A stretch of 64,000 nucleotides of DNA from Theocolax elegans (taxonomy: Eukaryota; Arthropoda; Insecta; Hymenoptera; Cerocephalidae), in assembly GCA_026168455.1 (NCBI GenBank), contig CM047427.1, forward strand, positions 11,995,505 through 12,059,504, read 5' to 3'. The position numbers and the translations under genes were made by a program. This document shows, one piece after another, positions 19,057 to 31,330 of this stretch. Numbering within the stretch: the first letter of the stretch is position 1; each line of letters opens with the position of its first letter. Below the pieces are notes generated by a model. The model saw nothing but the letters and a program-made list of their open reading frames with translations, was not told the DNA's origin and did not search any database.

Positions 19057-20689
19057 TCTTAGCACTAATAAATATTACGTACGATAATGATTGGCACTTG
19101 ATTATGAAAACTTAAATTTTATTTTTAACTTTACAAACTAGTTATTTTTATTAAAACGATCATAAAACCAGTATCCTTATTATTCTTATTATTTACCGCG
19201 TTTAGTGGATATTTCATTTAACAACATTCAGACATTTTCGCAATTGAAAAAACCGCTCTTGATTGGTGTCACCCTCGTCACATAATCTCATTCTGTCAAA
19301 TTATTTGTCTTTGCTACGTTTTTTATTTTGAAGTGCGAACGTACCGTGTAGTTAGGCATCGACGCTCTAATCATCAACAAGTGATAAAGAAAAAAAATCC
19401 AGGCCGCAGAAATGAAAATCTAAAGAAAATTTTAAAAAAATTAAAGAAGCCAGGTTCTCAGAAACCTGTTGAGAATAAATCAGAAGATAGTGACAACGTA
19501 AATCTACTGAATGGTATGCTTATGCCTCTACTGATTGGTTAGAACGAACCTATAACGTTAGTGAATGGCATACATGAATTTTTCAACAGTTTTTGAAACT
19601 TACTTCTGTTTCAGGATGCAGGATCACCAACTAAGGACCATCAACAACAGCAAAAAGCAAAAAGCAGTCCTTTTCACTCGTATAAAGTTAAACTCGTTGT
19701 AACATTCACGCACGTGCACACGTACATATACGCAAATTCACTCACGCATGCACACTCGTGCATACATGCACGCATCCATTGCGCTAAATCTTAGGATAGG
19801 ATAAAATAATGAATCTTTATTATTTGTTAAACCTCGGTAATGGATAAGAAAATTCTTTATTGCCCGCTAAATCAAAAAATCAGGCAATAAAGAATTATAT
19901 CGCTCGCTAATCGGTAAATGACTATTTTAGGCCCTATTCTTAAGGCGCAAAAACGCGAAATTCGTGCATGTGTTACAATAAATTTTTTTTTTAATATTAC
20001 TGCGTAATTTCTATTTTTTACATTATTCTATTAAAAATCTGATTAACGATTGAATTGTTTAAAATGTTATTTACAAATAACTTATTATTATTAAAACAAA
20101 AATATTCGTGCTTTTATATAAAAAGAAAAAAGTACGTTATTATTAATGCTTAGGAGAATTAAAAGATCTAAATGATAATGACGTATGCGCATACTCGTAA
20201 ATGCGCGATATTGATCATACCGTAATATTAATTAGGTGCATACTTAAATTTTTTATACCTTTTCATGCAGTGCGACAGTTTTCATTGCTTTAAGCATACT
20301 CGAACCTTTCGAAATATATATATATATATATATTGATGCACACCACGTTAAAATAATTATTATCTACGCATGTGACATTTTATTTGATGCACCCGACGAC
20401 GAAATAATTATTGTTTACATGTGTGATGATTCTATTTATAGGAAATAAAGACTTTTTTTAATAACAGAAAAATGTATGTTCATGTCAAATAACACTTTAT
20501 TTAATTTATTACGAATTTTATACGAGTTAATCGAATTTTTCTTTCTTTTTCCTTGATGTACGAATAATTTTTAGATCTCGTTAATAATAATAGAATACAC
20601 GTACAATATGCACTCGCGTTTATTGATCCGATACGTGGTACGAACGATGTACGCGAGGTAAATTGAACTGTGGACAAGAATTAATAAAA
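19057..20689. other. Intergenic, with small structured repeats
   Basis: No complete gene. Near 19333-19495 a lysine-rich open frame follows an acceptor-like ttttattttgaag but has no ATG. A donor-like GTAAAT and an acceptor (ctgtttcag near 19614) would extend it, so an exon cannot be excluded. A 14-bp perfect hairpin lies at 19851-19864/19883-19896. A CA/GCA-rich tract lies at about 19705-19770, and a 51-bp direct duplication at 20335-20436. Confidence 0.4.
20335..20436. repeat. 51-bp direct tandem duplication
   Basis: 20335-20385 and 20386-20436 are diverged copies, each beginning gatgcac and sharing aaataattatt and tgtga blocks. It lies about 250 bp upstream of the gustatory receptor start. 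Confidence 0.65.
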
Positions 20690-22737
20690 ATGAAAATTCG
20701 AGTGTTAAACCCGACGCTAATAGAAAAATTAATATTTAATTATTTCAAAATTTTTGGTCTGGCTACGATGTCCGTGGTGACCAAGTCGATCGATAAGGAG
20801 AAAAATCGGAAGCACTTGTTTTTCGAACACTCGAAAATTGGATTAGTGTACAATGCGATTTTATTGATCATGGTTATTGTATTTGGTTTCTGGGCTTGTC
20901 GAAAGACCTATTCGGGTTTCAATTATCCTGGCAGAAGTGAATTTGAAAGAGTTATCGACACGGTACAAATAACATTCTCAGTGATTACATCCGGAATGAT
21001 ATTTGTACTCTTCTCTTTGGAGCAGAAGAGAGCGATAAGATTGTTCATCAAAATCATCGAGTTTACCGAGGAGTCAAGTACGATCAATCGACAAATACTG
21101 AGCAATAGCTATTCCACGATTTTACAAATATTTGCTTACTCATTCGTCGTTAATTTAGTAAGATCGTTTTGCGCAACCTTTGCTACTCCGATGACTTTCG
21201 ATTACATCAAGTTATACTTTACCGTATTTTTTACCGATTTTGTCATCAACTACGTTTTGATTCAGTACACGTTGACGTTGATTTTGATCCTGGCAGTCTA
21301 CAAAAGCATCAACGAGAATCTTGCGTCGTTGGGAAAATACTCAATCGACATCAAATTTATCAGACAGAACGATAAGAGTAAATTGGACAAACTCAAAAAT
21401 ATTTATTTTTTAAATGTGTCACTGTACGAGCTGTCAGAGGATTTGGCAAATTTCTATGCTTTACCGATGATTTTTAGTATCACACACGTATTCATCACAC
21501 TTCTTACTTATGCGTATTACGTCGTTAAATCGGTCATACCTGGCAAAACTGGTTTAACCTTTATCCAAGAAATTTTATGCTTAGCTCAGATGGTTTACTA
21601 TCTTGTAACCTTGATTTTTTTGACAAATTCGGTTACGCAGGTTGTTGCGGAGGTCAATTTTTGTTTTGACCATCTGGAAATTTGTATCCTTAAGAATGTT
21701 TGTTTGTTCTAATTATTATTTTCTTGCATTTTTAGGCCAAGAAAACAGCTAGTATTATTAACAAATGGAAAGTCGTCTTAGATAACCATATGATAACGAG
21801 CAAGGTAAGAATTTATTTATTTTTAATTCAAGTTTTAATTCAAGTTAATTGTTAGTGCACTAATAAAATCACAATAGCAAGTTTTCTCATCAAATAAACA
21901 CAAAACATATTTAGCTGATGTAAGAAAATATTTATGGTTAATGTAATCAATTACATTGTCACAATAACAATATTATATATTTATTAAATTATTTATCAGC
22001 TATTATAATGAATATAAAACAAATCAGGTGTACAAATGAATCGAAGACTTTAAAAACCAAACTGTTTAAATTTACTGCTCATTAAGGGGGTTCCATACTC
22101 AATTTTTGATAATTATTTAATAAAAAAGTAGAACAGTATGTGAAAAAATATGAGAAGAGGCGCCTTTGTTTATTGACAATCTAACTGTGTGCTGAATTTT
22201 AAATTAAAATATTATTGCGTTTTTGAGAAAAGTCTTACCAAAAATATCAAATCTTTTCACCTCATTGAGGTTAGGTTCACATTTTTGGTAAGACTTTTCT
22301 CAAAAACGCAATATAATTTTAATCTGAAATTCAGCACAGAGTTAGATTATTAATAAACGAAGGCGCCTCTTCTCTTATTTTTTCACATACTGTTTTATTT
22401 ACAAATTAATTACTAATAATCACGATTGCTGATAAGGTAGGGAGGATAAATATTGACTAGGGCACCCCGTTAATAGTTAGAACAACAGTTTCATTAGATG
22501 TTAAAAAAATAACTATTTCGTCTCGGTTGCAGCTACGCGAATACTTAGAGTACCTTGCACATCAGAATCTACAATTCACCGTATTTAATCTTTTTTCGTT
22601 GGATAATTCTTTATTGATGTCGGTGAGTTACCGTTTATATTCTTCAATGATAAAGTTCTGGCGAAACAAATTTTCTTTAGATTACAGGTTCGATTACTAC
22701 GTATTTGGTGATAGTTTTACAATTTCATATAACATGA
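20690..22737 (+). CDS. Gustatory receptor (insect 7tm_7 family), four exons, complete
   Basis: A taste-type chemoreceptor, an odd-topology seven-transmembrane ligand-gated channel subunit in sensory-neuron membranes. Exons: 20690-21652, 21736-21804, 22533-22622, 22681-22737, all joined in phase 0, giving 392 residues, the usual size for the family. The start is the ATG giving MKIRVLNPTLIEK; upstream in-frame codons have no ATG. Exon 1 holds the N-terminal hydrophobic segments. The exon 1-2 junction reads VTQVVAE then AKKTASIINKW. Exon 3 has AHQNLQFTVFNLFSLD, and exon 4 has TTYLVIVLQF, the family's hallmark TYhhhhhQF near the C-terminus. Splice sites: GTCAAT (weak), GTAAGA and GTGAGT donors; TTTTTAG, GTTGCAG and TTCTTTAG acceptors. 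Intron 2 hosts a fold-back MITE. There are no stops or frameshifts, so it is probably functional. The ligand cannot be predicted. Confidence 0.9.
22084..22440. mobile_element. Fold-back MITE in gustatory-receptor intron 2
   Basis: Two long arms are near reverse complements: about 22128-22250 and about 22270-22395, with matching blocks agtatgtgaaaaaat, gaagaggcgcctt, ttgcgtttttgagaaaagtcttacc. The outer end begins ttccatactcaattttt. A related copy lies in an fdl intron at about 39265-39625. There is no coding capacity. Confidence 0.75.
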
Positions 22738-24869
22738 AAACAAATTGCTATACGATGGTGAACAAATCTGCAATAAATTAAATGTAAAACTATTGTTTGT
22801 AATTTGCATCTATTAGACTTACCAAGTTACTAATAAATTTATACACAAGGGCTGTATGTAAATAAAAACAATTTTTCGTACACAATTATATTTATATTTA
22901 CAATATCAAAAGTATTACATTAATCACATTTTTCACAATTTCTTTATTAATATATATAAACAACTTATAACAATTATCAATGACTCTGCAAAGAAAAATT
23001 GTAGTTTTAAAAGTTTAGACTAATTGATGAGTTGGTTTCTGCAGATTAATCTTGTGGTAAGTGCATTTTCCGAGGATAAAAAGTGTACGTTGAAAATTCT
23101 ATCTTTATATAATACATTTTTTGTATAAATTATGTATTATAGTATTTAAAGTTACCAATATTTTACATCATTTAAAATTTTTTTACAGTGAAACACGCTT
23201 AATCTACCGAACGTCTACGTATAAGCCAGACTATGAATAAAAGCTTCTACAACCTGGTTTTTTGAGACACGTAACCGAGTATTAAATCGTTTCCTCCTGG
23301 TATTGGCATATATCTATTATCCACATTTGTTCATTGTAATTATGTATACATTAACATATTATGTGGTTCATATACTTTTATCTAAATTATTAAATTTCGT
23401 TGTGAGATATAAATTGAAATTACTCTTGCCACATACTTTAGAAAATAACTATTAATATTAATCAAGTTTTAATTTTAAATCATTTATTTATAATTTATAC
23501 ATTTTAATTCTTAGGAGACACAAAATTGCACTTACAATTAAGAACATGTGGTTGATGTTTTCTAGTAAAAAAAATGAAAATAATTTAGATTCTTTTGTCA
23601 AATTGTTACACTTGCAAACGTTTGTGTAACAACGCATCTGATTAACTTTTTTTATTACAAACTTTGCATAGAGCTCCCATCTTGGTATAATTTATCAGAT
23701 ATATATAAATTTGTGCTTTACGCTAATGTGTAATATACTTTCTAAGTTATTGCTAGAATTCAAAGATTTTCATACAGTATATTTACCATGCGATTCCACC
23801 GAATACGTACATAAGACTGAATCCAGAAAAAACTAACCTACTATTTTTATGATGTTTTTCCTTGACACTGCAACCTATTAAAAGAGGAATAAACAAAGAA
23901 AGCAATTTAGTTCGTTAGATAAATTTGCAAAAGACCGATACCACGATATTACTTATCTACGATTATATACATTTTACTTATACTTGTAATTATTGCATAT
24001 ATATCGTCTAAAATACTACATAACTTTATATATTTCTATGTCAAACGTATTGTATACATATAATTTTTATAAATAAATATTCATATGTGTATGCTTTTAA
24101 TTTAAAAATAGATGTGGGCATGCATATAAGAAAAACGTTTTTACAATAAAAAGAAGTCTAAATTTACTCATATTTACGTTTTATTGCGGACTTTTTCCTA
24201 CAATATCTTAACACAAATGTTAATAATATTCATAAATATTAGAAAGGAGCAGTCTATACGTTTAAATTTGTTTGTTTAAAAAAAGTTATGTGAATTATTT
24301 ATCAATTAATTAATTATTATTATTTATCTGAATGACGTATTTCATAAATTTAATTATTCTGCATTCTAATTTGGAATTGTTGAATATTTGAATGAAGCAG
24401 AATACTGTATAAAACAATTTTGAATCGTGAGGTTTCCAAAAAATTTAACTTGAACATCTATCACCACCTGCTCTTGAAATTACAGTGTGAAAGAAGATAA
24501 ATAAGCAAATCTGAAAACATTAAATAGTTTATTCCATTATTTTCACTATTAAATATAATTATATAATATTATTAGATAGTTTATTATCTTATTTTTACAT
24601 TAATATTATCATCGGTATTATATATCATATCTCGCTGCAATATATTCAATACATTCTTTTTTTATATACAAACATGGAAGAGATCAAATCAACATTAATT
24701 AACTGAAATGGTTTATCAACGTTAGTTTGTATGTACTTCGTATGCGTGATAGTAGTGGTTAAATGTGATAGTATCAATTGCTTTGGCTTGAAAGTAAATT
24801 TTTTCAAATAAAATATTTCTTTAATAAATCCAAATTCTGGTCTATCATATGTCATTCGAATGATAGAGG
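22738..24869. other. Gene-free AT-rich stretch
   Basis: No supported gene. Short open frames, such as 24646-24885 on the minus strand, lack protein character. It starts with the probable 3' UTR of the gustatory receptor. Confidence 0.5.
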
Positions 24870-24969
24870 GAATGTATTTTAACACGTGCTTTCTTTACCA
24901 AGATATCGTATGATCTCCATCGCTGATAGCACGGATTTGGGAGCATAAAAAGAAAGACGCTAAAATAAT
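24870..24969 (+). repeat. Dispersed ~100-bp repeat, copy 1
   Basis: It shares gaatgtatttt, gtgctttctt-accaa, tatgacctccgtcgct-like and gagcataaaaagagcgacg-like blocks with 43028-43129 in the same orientation, at roughly four-fifths identity by eye. The family is unknown and there is no ORF. Confidence 0.65.
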
Positions 24970-25025
24970 TTTAAAAAATCCTAACTTTGGTATGTCTTTT
25001 GTAATATAAAAATATGAAGAAAGCC

Positions 25026-25499
25026 AAGTTATTACTTGCCACTGTCCACTTTTACGAAAGTTATTCGACATATAACAATAATTTTAATAAAAATTACGTC
25101 TTAGGAACTCAAAGCAAAAACTAAAAGAAAGTTGAGTTCAAGTAAATATGATTTTAAAAAAAAGGAAGCTCAAATTGCTTAATGTGGAACAAATAAGTTA
25201 TAAAAAAAATAAGAAATTAAAGAAATTTTAACCAAATTTAATATAAGAAATATATTTTTTCTTCTGGCCTAAAATTCTTTATATATCTTATTTTTTATAA
25301 CTTTGTTCCAAATTAAGCAATTTGAGCTTCTTTTTTTACCATATCTACTTAAACTCAACTTTCTTTTAGTTTTTGGTTTGAGTGTCTATCTCTATTCGTT
25401 TACGAGTTACAAGTAGTTAAAGTGGAAATAATTTGCATTAAAATTATTGTTAGATGTCGAATAACTTTCGTCAATGTGGCCGTTAGCAAGTAATAACTT
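25026..25499. mobile_element. Fold-back MITE, ~474 bp
   Basis: Outer ends AAGTTATTACTTGC (25026-25039) and GCAAGTAATAACTT (25486-25499) are exact inverses. Pairing continues inward over most of the element, including gaaagttattcgacat, ctcaactttcttttagttttt and caatttgagcttcttttttt blocks, around an AT-rich centre near 25220. Non-coding. Confidence 0.8.
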
Positions 25500-25559
25500 A
25501 AAATTAAATTTTAATATGTAAAATTCACATATTCTTTTCGAACCTTTTTTCTGCTACCA

Positions 25560-26569
25560 TCTTTTTAGATTCAGAATGTGTCAGTGTATAAATCATGCAG
25601 TACCTTACTGCTGTAAAGCTTTCTGAAAAGCCACACAAATCCTATTGACACCTAATTGTCACCTAATACCGAGACACATTGAAAGTAAATCTTTACTGAA
25701 CGGTTATCAACATTAATATCTATACCTTATTCAGCAAGCATATTTAGGTCCTTGATAGCTTTGCCAAATACTGCTGCATTCTTAAATGCTTTTAAATGCT
25801 TCGAATAATAGATTGTTACTACAAAAATATTTTCCATTTTGGCCCTTAGATGAGGTGGAAGACATACTATAGAGATGCATACCAGCTCCCATTTTTTGCT
25901 CTGCAGCGTGACTTCCTAAAAGGTTGCCTCCTTCAAATTTATCGTAATATATGTACAGAGGTAGTACAATTTTATTTTCATGTTTTGGCACGTATGTATT
26001 TAGCCACAAATCTCCATGGATGAAATTTTGCATGCACGTTTTGTCTATTTTCAGTTTGTCAATGTAAGATCTGATTTCATTGAAAACTCCTGGGACTTGT
26101 AGTACTTTATACAATGTCTTTTCCAATGGAACACAAACACGATGTACTTTTTCGATTCAATCATTCTTTTTTGATTATTATTTTTTTCACATAAACTGCC
26201 TCTTCTCCGATCACAAAAATAGAAGAAGATACGTATATAAACTTTGCTTTTCATAATATCTAAATCACAAATGCTCAGTTAAAAAATCATTAAACAAATT
26301 TTTATTACTTTCTAAAATAAAGTTAATTTTATTGAAACTATTTTCATGAATTGTATAGATTTCAACTCATGCTCTGATTGCGTTTGCATAAATGATATGA
26401 GATTGTTGAAAATAAAATTATCAATTGAATCGATAATATCATCTACAATTTGACAGCAAATATAAGCATTATTGTATAATCCTAAAGTAAATTTTAACAT
26501 TTCTCTATCTAGTTGTAGTTTGAATATTTTTCTGTTATATTCATATGATTGCGTAGGATCCATTTTCAA
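25560..26569 (-). pseudogene. Decayed transposon-associated protein gene
   Basis: The minus strand carries a broken gene of a widespread transposon-linked family that I recognise by LPLYIYYDKFEGGNLLGSHA (normally LPL-Y-DDFE-GNALGSHAG). It is followed in another frame by VCLPPHLRAKMENIFV and then AVFGKAIKDLNMLAE. An upstream part (26312-26569) resembles its N-terminal region. Several frameshifts and stops break it. The function of the family is unknown. It often appears in insect and vertebrate genomes as multi-copy genes with zinc-finger N-termini, of which none is visible here. Confidence 0.65.
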
Positions 26570-27962
26570 TCTTGTTCAACAAATTGAAAAGTAAAATTAA
26601 AAACAAAATTTATTTAAAAACATAAAATTATCTAATTCGCACAAACTTTAAATGTAATTAACTGTAAAAACACTCTATTTATTTTTTTCTCGTTATAGAT
26701 TCTATTAATTTCGCCACGCCAATATAAACATTGGAAACATTAAATTTATAAGCCTCTGTTTCTATAATATGCCACACATGATTACAAATAGATGAGAGAG
26801 AAAAGTTGATTACTTTTATACACTAAAAGCAAAAATATCTACTACTAACGTCAGTAACAGTAACTATAACGTGTATGATGAATCAAATAAAGTGGGCCCA
26901 GATAAAACTACATAAAGTTTAATTTGAAACTTATGATCAATATAAATTTTTAGCTTATTCTCATGCGCATTTTGCAGTGAATAATTATAATTCTGAGTAT
27001 CCTAAAATTCAATAAAAATTATTAAAAACACTGTACACAACATTAGATGAACAAAAGTACATTATATCTATTAATATTTACTTGATAAAAAAAAGAAAGT
27101 AAAAAGAATAATTGTAATATTACTTATTTAAAGTTTAAATTAATTACTTACGCTTGTAATTTAAAATTGCAAAACGTTAATAAAGATAATTAAATTTCAG
27201 ATACTTTATAAATATATATATATATAGTGAACTTAACCGTTCTTATCGGGAGCAATTACGAAACTACAATACGAAAAAGTTAAAGAATCGAAAAAAGAGA
27301 ACATGTAAAATAGCATTCTGTAACGCTAAATACACTGTCAACGTCAATACATGAAGATTAAATTGTACTGCTATCGTAAAGCAAATGTATATTGATAAGA
27401 TTTAATAAACTATATAAGAGTACAAACTGTTGTACCTTAAAGTGAATAGTAAAGCTTTCCAGAATCTCTAGCTTTTGAGGTGTCCAAGAAGTTATCACTT
27501 TCGAACTAGGACTTATTTTAGCTGTCCTTTTAAATAAAAACGATAATAACATTAATGTTACAGTTTTAGTATGCTCTGAAAAAACAAACATAATATGTTT
27601 ATAAAGAATGTTTAATTTATTGTTTGAATTTTAACAATTACAATGTAACTAAAATCTTCTCCTTTTAAGAGAATGTTATCTAATAAAATTGTTTTGATGT
27701 TTATATGAGTCTTTATTTTAATCTTAGAAATATTAATTATTATTTCAGTTAACACGGTGTATAATATTTTTCATTGGATATGGGAAGATTGTTTGGATTG
27801 AAATATAAAATATAAAATCTAATAATAAAATCTTAATATATTATTCAAAAAGTCGCCATCGTGTTTACAAATTAGATTAAGAGTTGCGTACATTTATATC
27901 ATATACTGGTTTTTATACTTATCTATTAGCAGATATATATATATATATACATATATATATAT
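26570..27962. other. Gene-free AT-rich stretch
   Basis: Only short spurious frames, ending in a (TA)n tract at about 27932-27962. No feature recognised. Confidence 0.5.
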
Positions 27963-28341
27963 TGAGGATTTCGCTCCGATCGTCAGGACGCTTTACGCGT
28001 GGTTGACTCTCCGAGTCACCGGGATACGACGGTACTCCATCTCACGTTGGTTAGACGTCTTTGCTGCTCGATACTAATTTCTTCGCCTATTATAGGTCGA
28101 TTATTCCTCTCGTATATAGGTATGTCTTTTATATTGAACTAATTAGATTTTAGTGCGGAAGCAACACCTTACAAAATCGGTGTGTAGATTTGACCGCACG
28201 AATCCCGATGCCTCGAAGCACACGCCGAAATCCATGACGGACAGGAGAGCGATCTTCTCGCGACGCGCCTATTTATATTTACAGGGTCCTCTTCCCACTA
28301 TTACCTCTCTCTATTAATCCTTTCTTAACTTAACTCTTACA
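27963..28341 (+). repeat. LTR-like GC-richer segment
   Basis: A 379-bp segment that begins TGAGGATTTCGC just after a (TA)n tract and ends ...CTCTTACA, giving TG...CA ends. Composition is distinctly richer in G+C than the flanks. A 42-codon ATG frame (28342-28467, basic, Lys-rich) starts right after it, as a gag remnant might, but has no recognisable motif. A solo or 5' LTR is the best guess; no partner LTR was seen. Confidence 0.3.
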
Positions 28342-28683
28342 ATGGACCAATTGCTCAGAAAAATATCTGATGATTTGTTGAACAAAGTAAAATGTCCAAA
28401 AAGGAATAGAAGAGAAGTACTAAAAAACAAAATAGAAAAATTGTTTTTACATATCATTTATTATTAGATATATCTTTTTATAGTTATATAGTATTTTAAT
28501 AATACATAAATAAATTAACCTTTACCATTCTCAATACTTTTTTTTGCACGTTGTGATTCTAGACATTTGAAGGATATTTCTTTTTCTCTTTGTTTGGAAT
28601 AGTAATGCGCGAAAGCCGCGGTGAGGATATCCACCTGTTGTCAAGTTTGGAAATTACAGACTGGAATACATGTATTTTTGTTC

Positions 28684-28925
28684 TGTTACGTGTGGATACA
28701 CGTCACGAATGTATTAAGATAAATAAATAGTTAGTTCGCCGAAAATGCTGACCATTCAGGTCATTTAACGGTGCCACGCGACTTCGCAACTCGATCATCG
28801 GTGCAACCTGAAGCGCAAGGATCAGCTAAGCGCCCCTCCGATTACACTTGTATATAGGTCACCAAACTTATATAAAAGAAGAACGTAATAAACAAAAAGA
28901 GTGAAGAGAGAATACAGAAGTGACA
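28684..28925 (+). repeat. Candidate solo or 5' LTR (TGTTACG...TGACA)
   Basis: It starts TGTTACGTGTGGATACACG and can be closed at TGACA (28925). It contains TATAAAAG at about 28870 and an AATAAA at about 28888, the close promoter/polyadenylation pairing typical of compact LTRs, and a GC-richer body. The open frame that follows, 28921-29438, has no ATG and no gag motif and is not taken as a gene. Confidence 0.45.
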
Positions 28926-29295
28926 TTTACGAGTGGAAGTCGAAGAATTGAGGATAGAACGCGAAGACACGGAGACACGATATCACCAGGATCGTTTTCC
29001 CTACGGCCTTACCAACCAAACGCAAGCCAACCAAAGCACTTATACAAGGATCAACCTGGAGAACAACAATACAACAATTCATCTGCCTCTTTACGCTTGT
29101 ACTCGCTGAGTTTTGGATTCAACGAGCCGCGGTACCCACGAAAACGATATAGACGTTACCGTTCAAACGTAACAGTTCATTACTTCCTTTTTTTAATTAT
29201 TTTAACGTCGCTCCTTTTACGCTCCCAAGTCAGTGCTAATCAGCGGTGGAGGTCATACGATGAAAATACATTCCCCATTGGTGCTTGTATCAATC

Positions 29296-29372
29296 GGCCG
29301 GAGCCGAGAATCGAACCCGGGACCTCCGGGTACGAATCCATAATCACTCTACCGACCGAGTCATCGCAGGCC
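29296..29372 (-). tRNA. tRNA-like sequence (SINE head or tRNA pseudogene)
   Basis: 77 bases on the minus strand follow the tRNA plan. A possible acceptor begins GGCCTGC (5 of 7 pairs with TCCGGCC at the 3' end). The A-box/D-arm is TGACTCGGTCGGTAGAGTG, the variable loop AGGTC, and the B-box/T-arm CCGGGTTCGATTCTCGG pairs fully (one G-U). The anticodon stem pairs poorly and there is no intact 7-base acceptor, so it is probably a SINE promoter head or decayed tRNA rather than a working tRNA. Confidence 0.5.
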
Positions 29373-29439
29373 TCTTGTTTGTTACTTATTAATATTAGTG
29401 CTGTCTTGAAATTTTGTCGAAAATTATTTTGCGCATGAT

Positions 29440-30015
29440 AAAAAAATGGCCGACTAAACCTGAAAAATCTAAAGATATTTTAATTTATCCTCCTGAAACA
29501 ATACTGATCAATGACAAACAATATGTACGATCATACACGACCGGGTGAAATAAATTACGACATAAGTAGAAATTTAACATTTGAAGGTTAAATAAAACTC
29601 TAATTTTGCCATTAATTGGGCACTTTTTAGGTATTTTATGACACTTGGCCAATTTTTGGTTTAAAAAACGTTACATTAATGGTCAGATTTCTACTAGGGA
29701 ATTCTTTTTAATTTAATACGATTTACAGTAGTTAAATATAAATAAGCGCGATAAATATAATTTCATCACAAAATATGTTGAAATAAATTTGTATTGACTT
29801 GAATTAATTACGACTTGTATCGATTTAACAACAAATTATTAAATTTTACTACATATTTGTAATAAAACTGACAGCGGGTATATTTATTTAACTGTAAATC
29901 TATTCAATTTACATCAATGCCTTTAATTTAACTACGATGCTGTAGATTTATTCACAATATTGTTAATATAACCAGTTTTTTCCGTGCAATGCAATGGATA
30001 ATTTGTATTCACAAG
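29440..30015. other. Gene-free AT-rich stretch
   Basis: No gene. It ends in cagttttttccgtgc, resembling the terminal repeat of some insect DNA transposons, but no partner end was found. Confidence 0.4.
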
Positions 30016-30685
30016 GAAAGGCCACACCCTCTGGAAAACGCCCATTTTTACGATAGATATAAGCAAATAACGAAAAATCTCGCCGAAAAAACCGTTGAGT
30101 TTGATCGCTTATAACTCGGAAACAATTAAAGATGTACATATATTTTAAAAGAAAGCTGAGGTTGAATAGATACGTTTTGAAAAATGAAGCTTAAATATCT
30201 TAACACGGTCAAAAGTTATGGGAAAAATAAGAATTAGTCAAAATTTTATCGAAAATTTAGAGTTACAATTTAATGGTTTTTTAGGCTATAATTTCGTCTA
30301 ATTCTTATTTCTCCCATAACTTTTAACCATGTTAAAATATTTGAGCTTCCTTTTTTACAAAATGTATCTACTCGACCTCAGCTCAACCGATCAATTCAAG
30401 GGTTTTTTCGTCAAAATTGTGTCATCATTTGCTTATATCTATCGTAAGAAAGGGCATTGGACACTAAAACTCCGGCATTCTTCATATTTTTATAGCAGAA
30501 ACCATATCCTATTTCTATTTCTATTTCTTTAAATTGGCTATGGATTCACACTCGAATCCGGTTTGCCACCATTCAAACGTAATGCCATTTAGGACTTTAT
30601 TTTTATTTTTTCCCTATAGTCGTATCCTATATAACCATATCCTAGAGTTTGGTAAGGATCCGTTTTCCAGAGGGTGTGACCTTTC
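30016..30685. mobile_element. 670-bp fold-back element with 25-bp TIRs
   Basis: Termini GAAAGGCCACACCCTCTGGAAAACG (30016-30040) and its inverse (30661-30685) differ at one base. Internal arms also pair (cgatagatataagcaaat near 30052 with atttgcttatatctatcg near 30429; the blocks around 30218 and 30310). There is no transposase; it is a non-autonomous element. Confidence 0.8.
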
Positions 30686-31241
30686 TTTGTCAGTATATTG
30701 ACTAATATATGTATATATATATTATTGTAACCTATATAAATTAAATTTTTTGTTGAAAACTTTCAAATGTACAATTTTAATTTGATGCTTATATAAAAAA
30801 CAAATTCATTTTGTTTGAATTTGGCTTTTGCCTGCATTACAATTCGTGAGCCGGTGTAATTAATAAATCTTTTTTAATTGAAATTTGATGTGATAAATGA
30901 ATATTAAATATATAAATTTTAACATATCTATTATTTTAACATATAAATTATTTTCATTTTAGGGTGTTAATAAATAAAAGACGATTACTGAATTAAATTT
31001 ATTAAACATATAATTAATAATTATCATTTAAAATCTATGTATATACTTCATCATTATATTTCGCAAACGGAATTACAAATATGAAATGTTTTTACGTATT
31101 GACCACATATAGAAGAATAAATGATTTACATACTGTACATTTTATAAAATTCAAATCTCCTACACTCTATCTTTCCGTGCGTAAACTAAAATTTTTCAAA
31201 TTTTACGAAAATTTTGCAAAAATTTCAAGCCTCGTTCGCAT

Positions 31242-31330
31242 GCGTCGTAGTACAACATTTAAATCTCCAACGACCAATAGGAGAGGTCGATTTCAAATTC
31301 AACAGAAAGTGGCGCTGCGTACTACGACGC
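31242..31330. promoter_or_regulatory. 12-bp inverted repeat flanking a CCAAT box, upstream of the Mud-like gene
   Basis: GCGTCGTAGTAC (31242-31253) and GTACTACGACGC (31319-31330) are exact inverses. Between them lies gaccaataggag with a CCAAT box. The surrounding 300 bp is richer in CpG than its flanks and precedes the likely 5' UTR, so it may be the core promoter region. Inference from position. Confidence 0.35.

Noticed and set aside
19333..19542. Lysine-rich ORF of 69 codons as a complete gene
   Set aside because: No ATG in frame; it could only be an internal exon, and neither neighbouring exon was found.
28920..29438. 172-codon open frame
   Set aside because: It starts at GTG with no ATG nearby, crosses the LTR-like end and the antisense tRNA-like unit, and has no recognisable motif.
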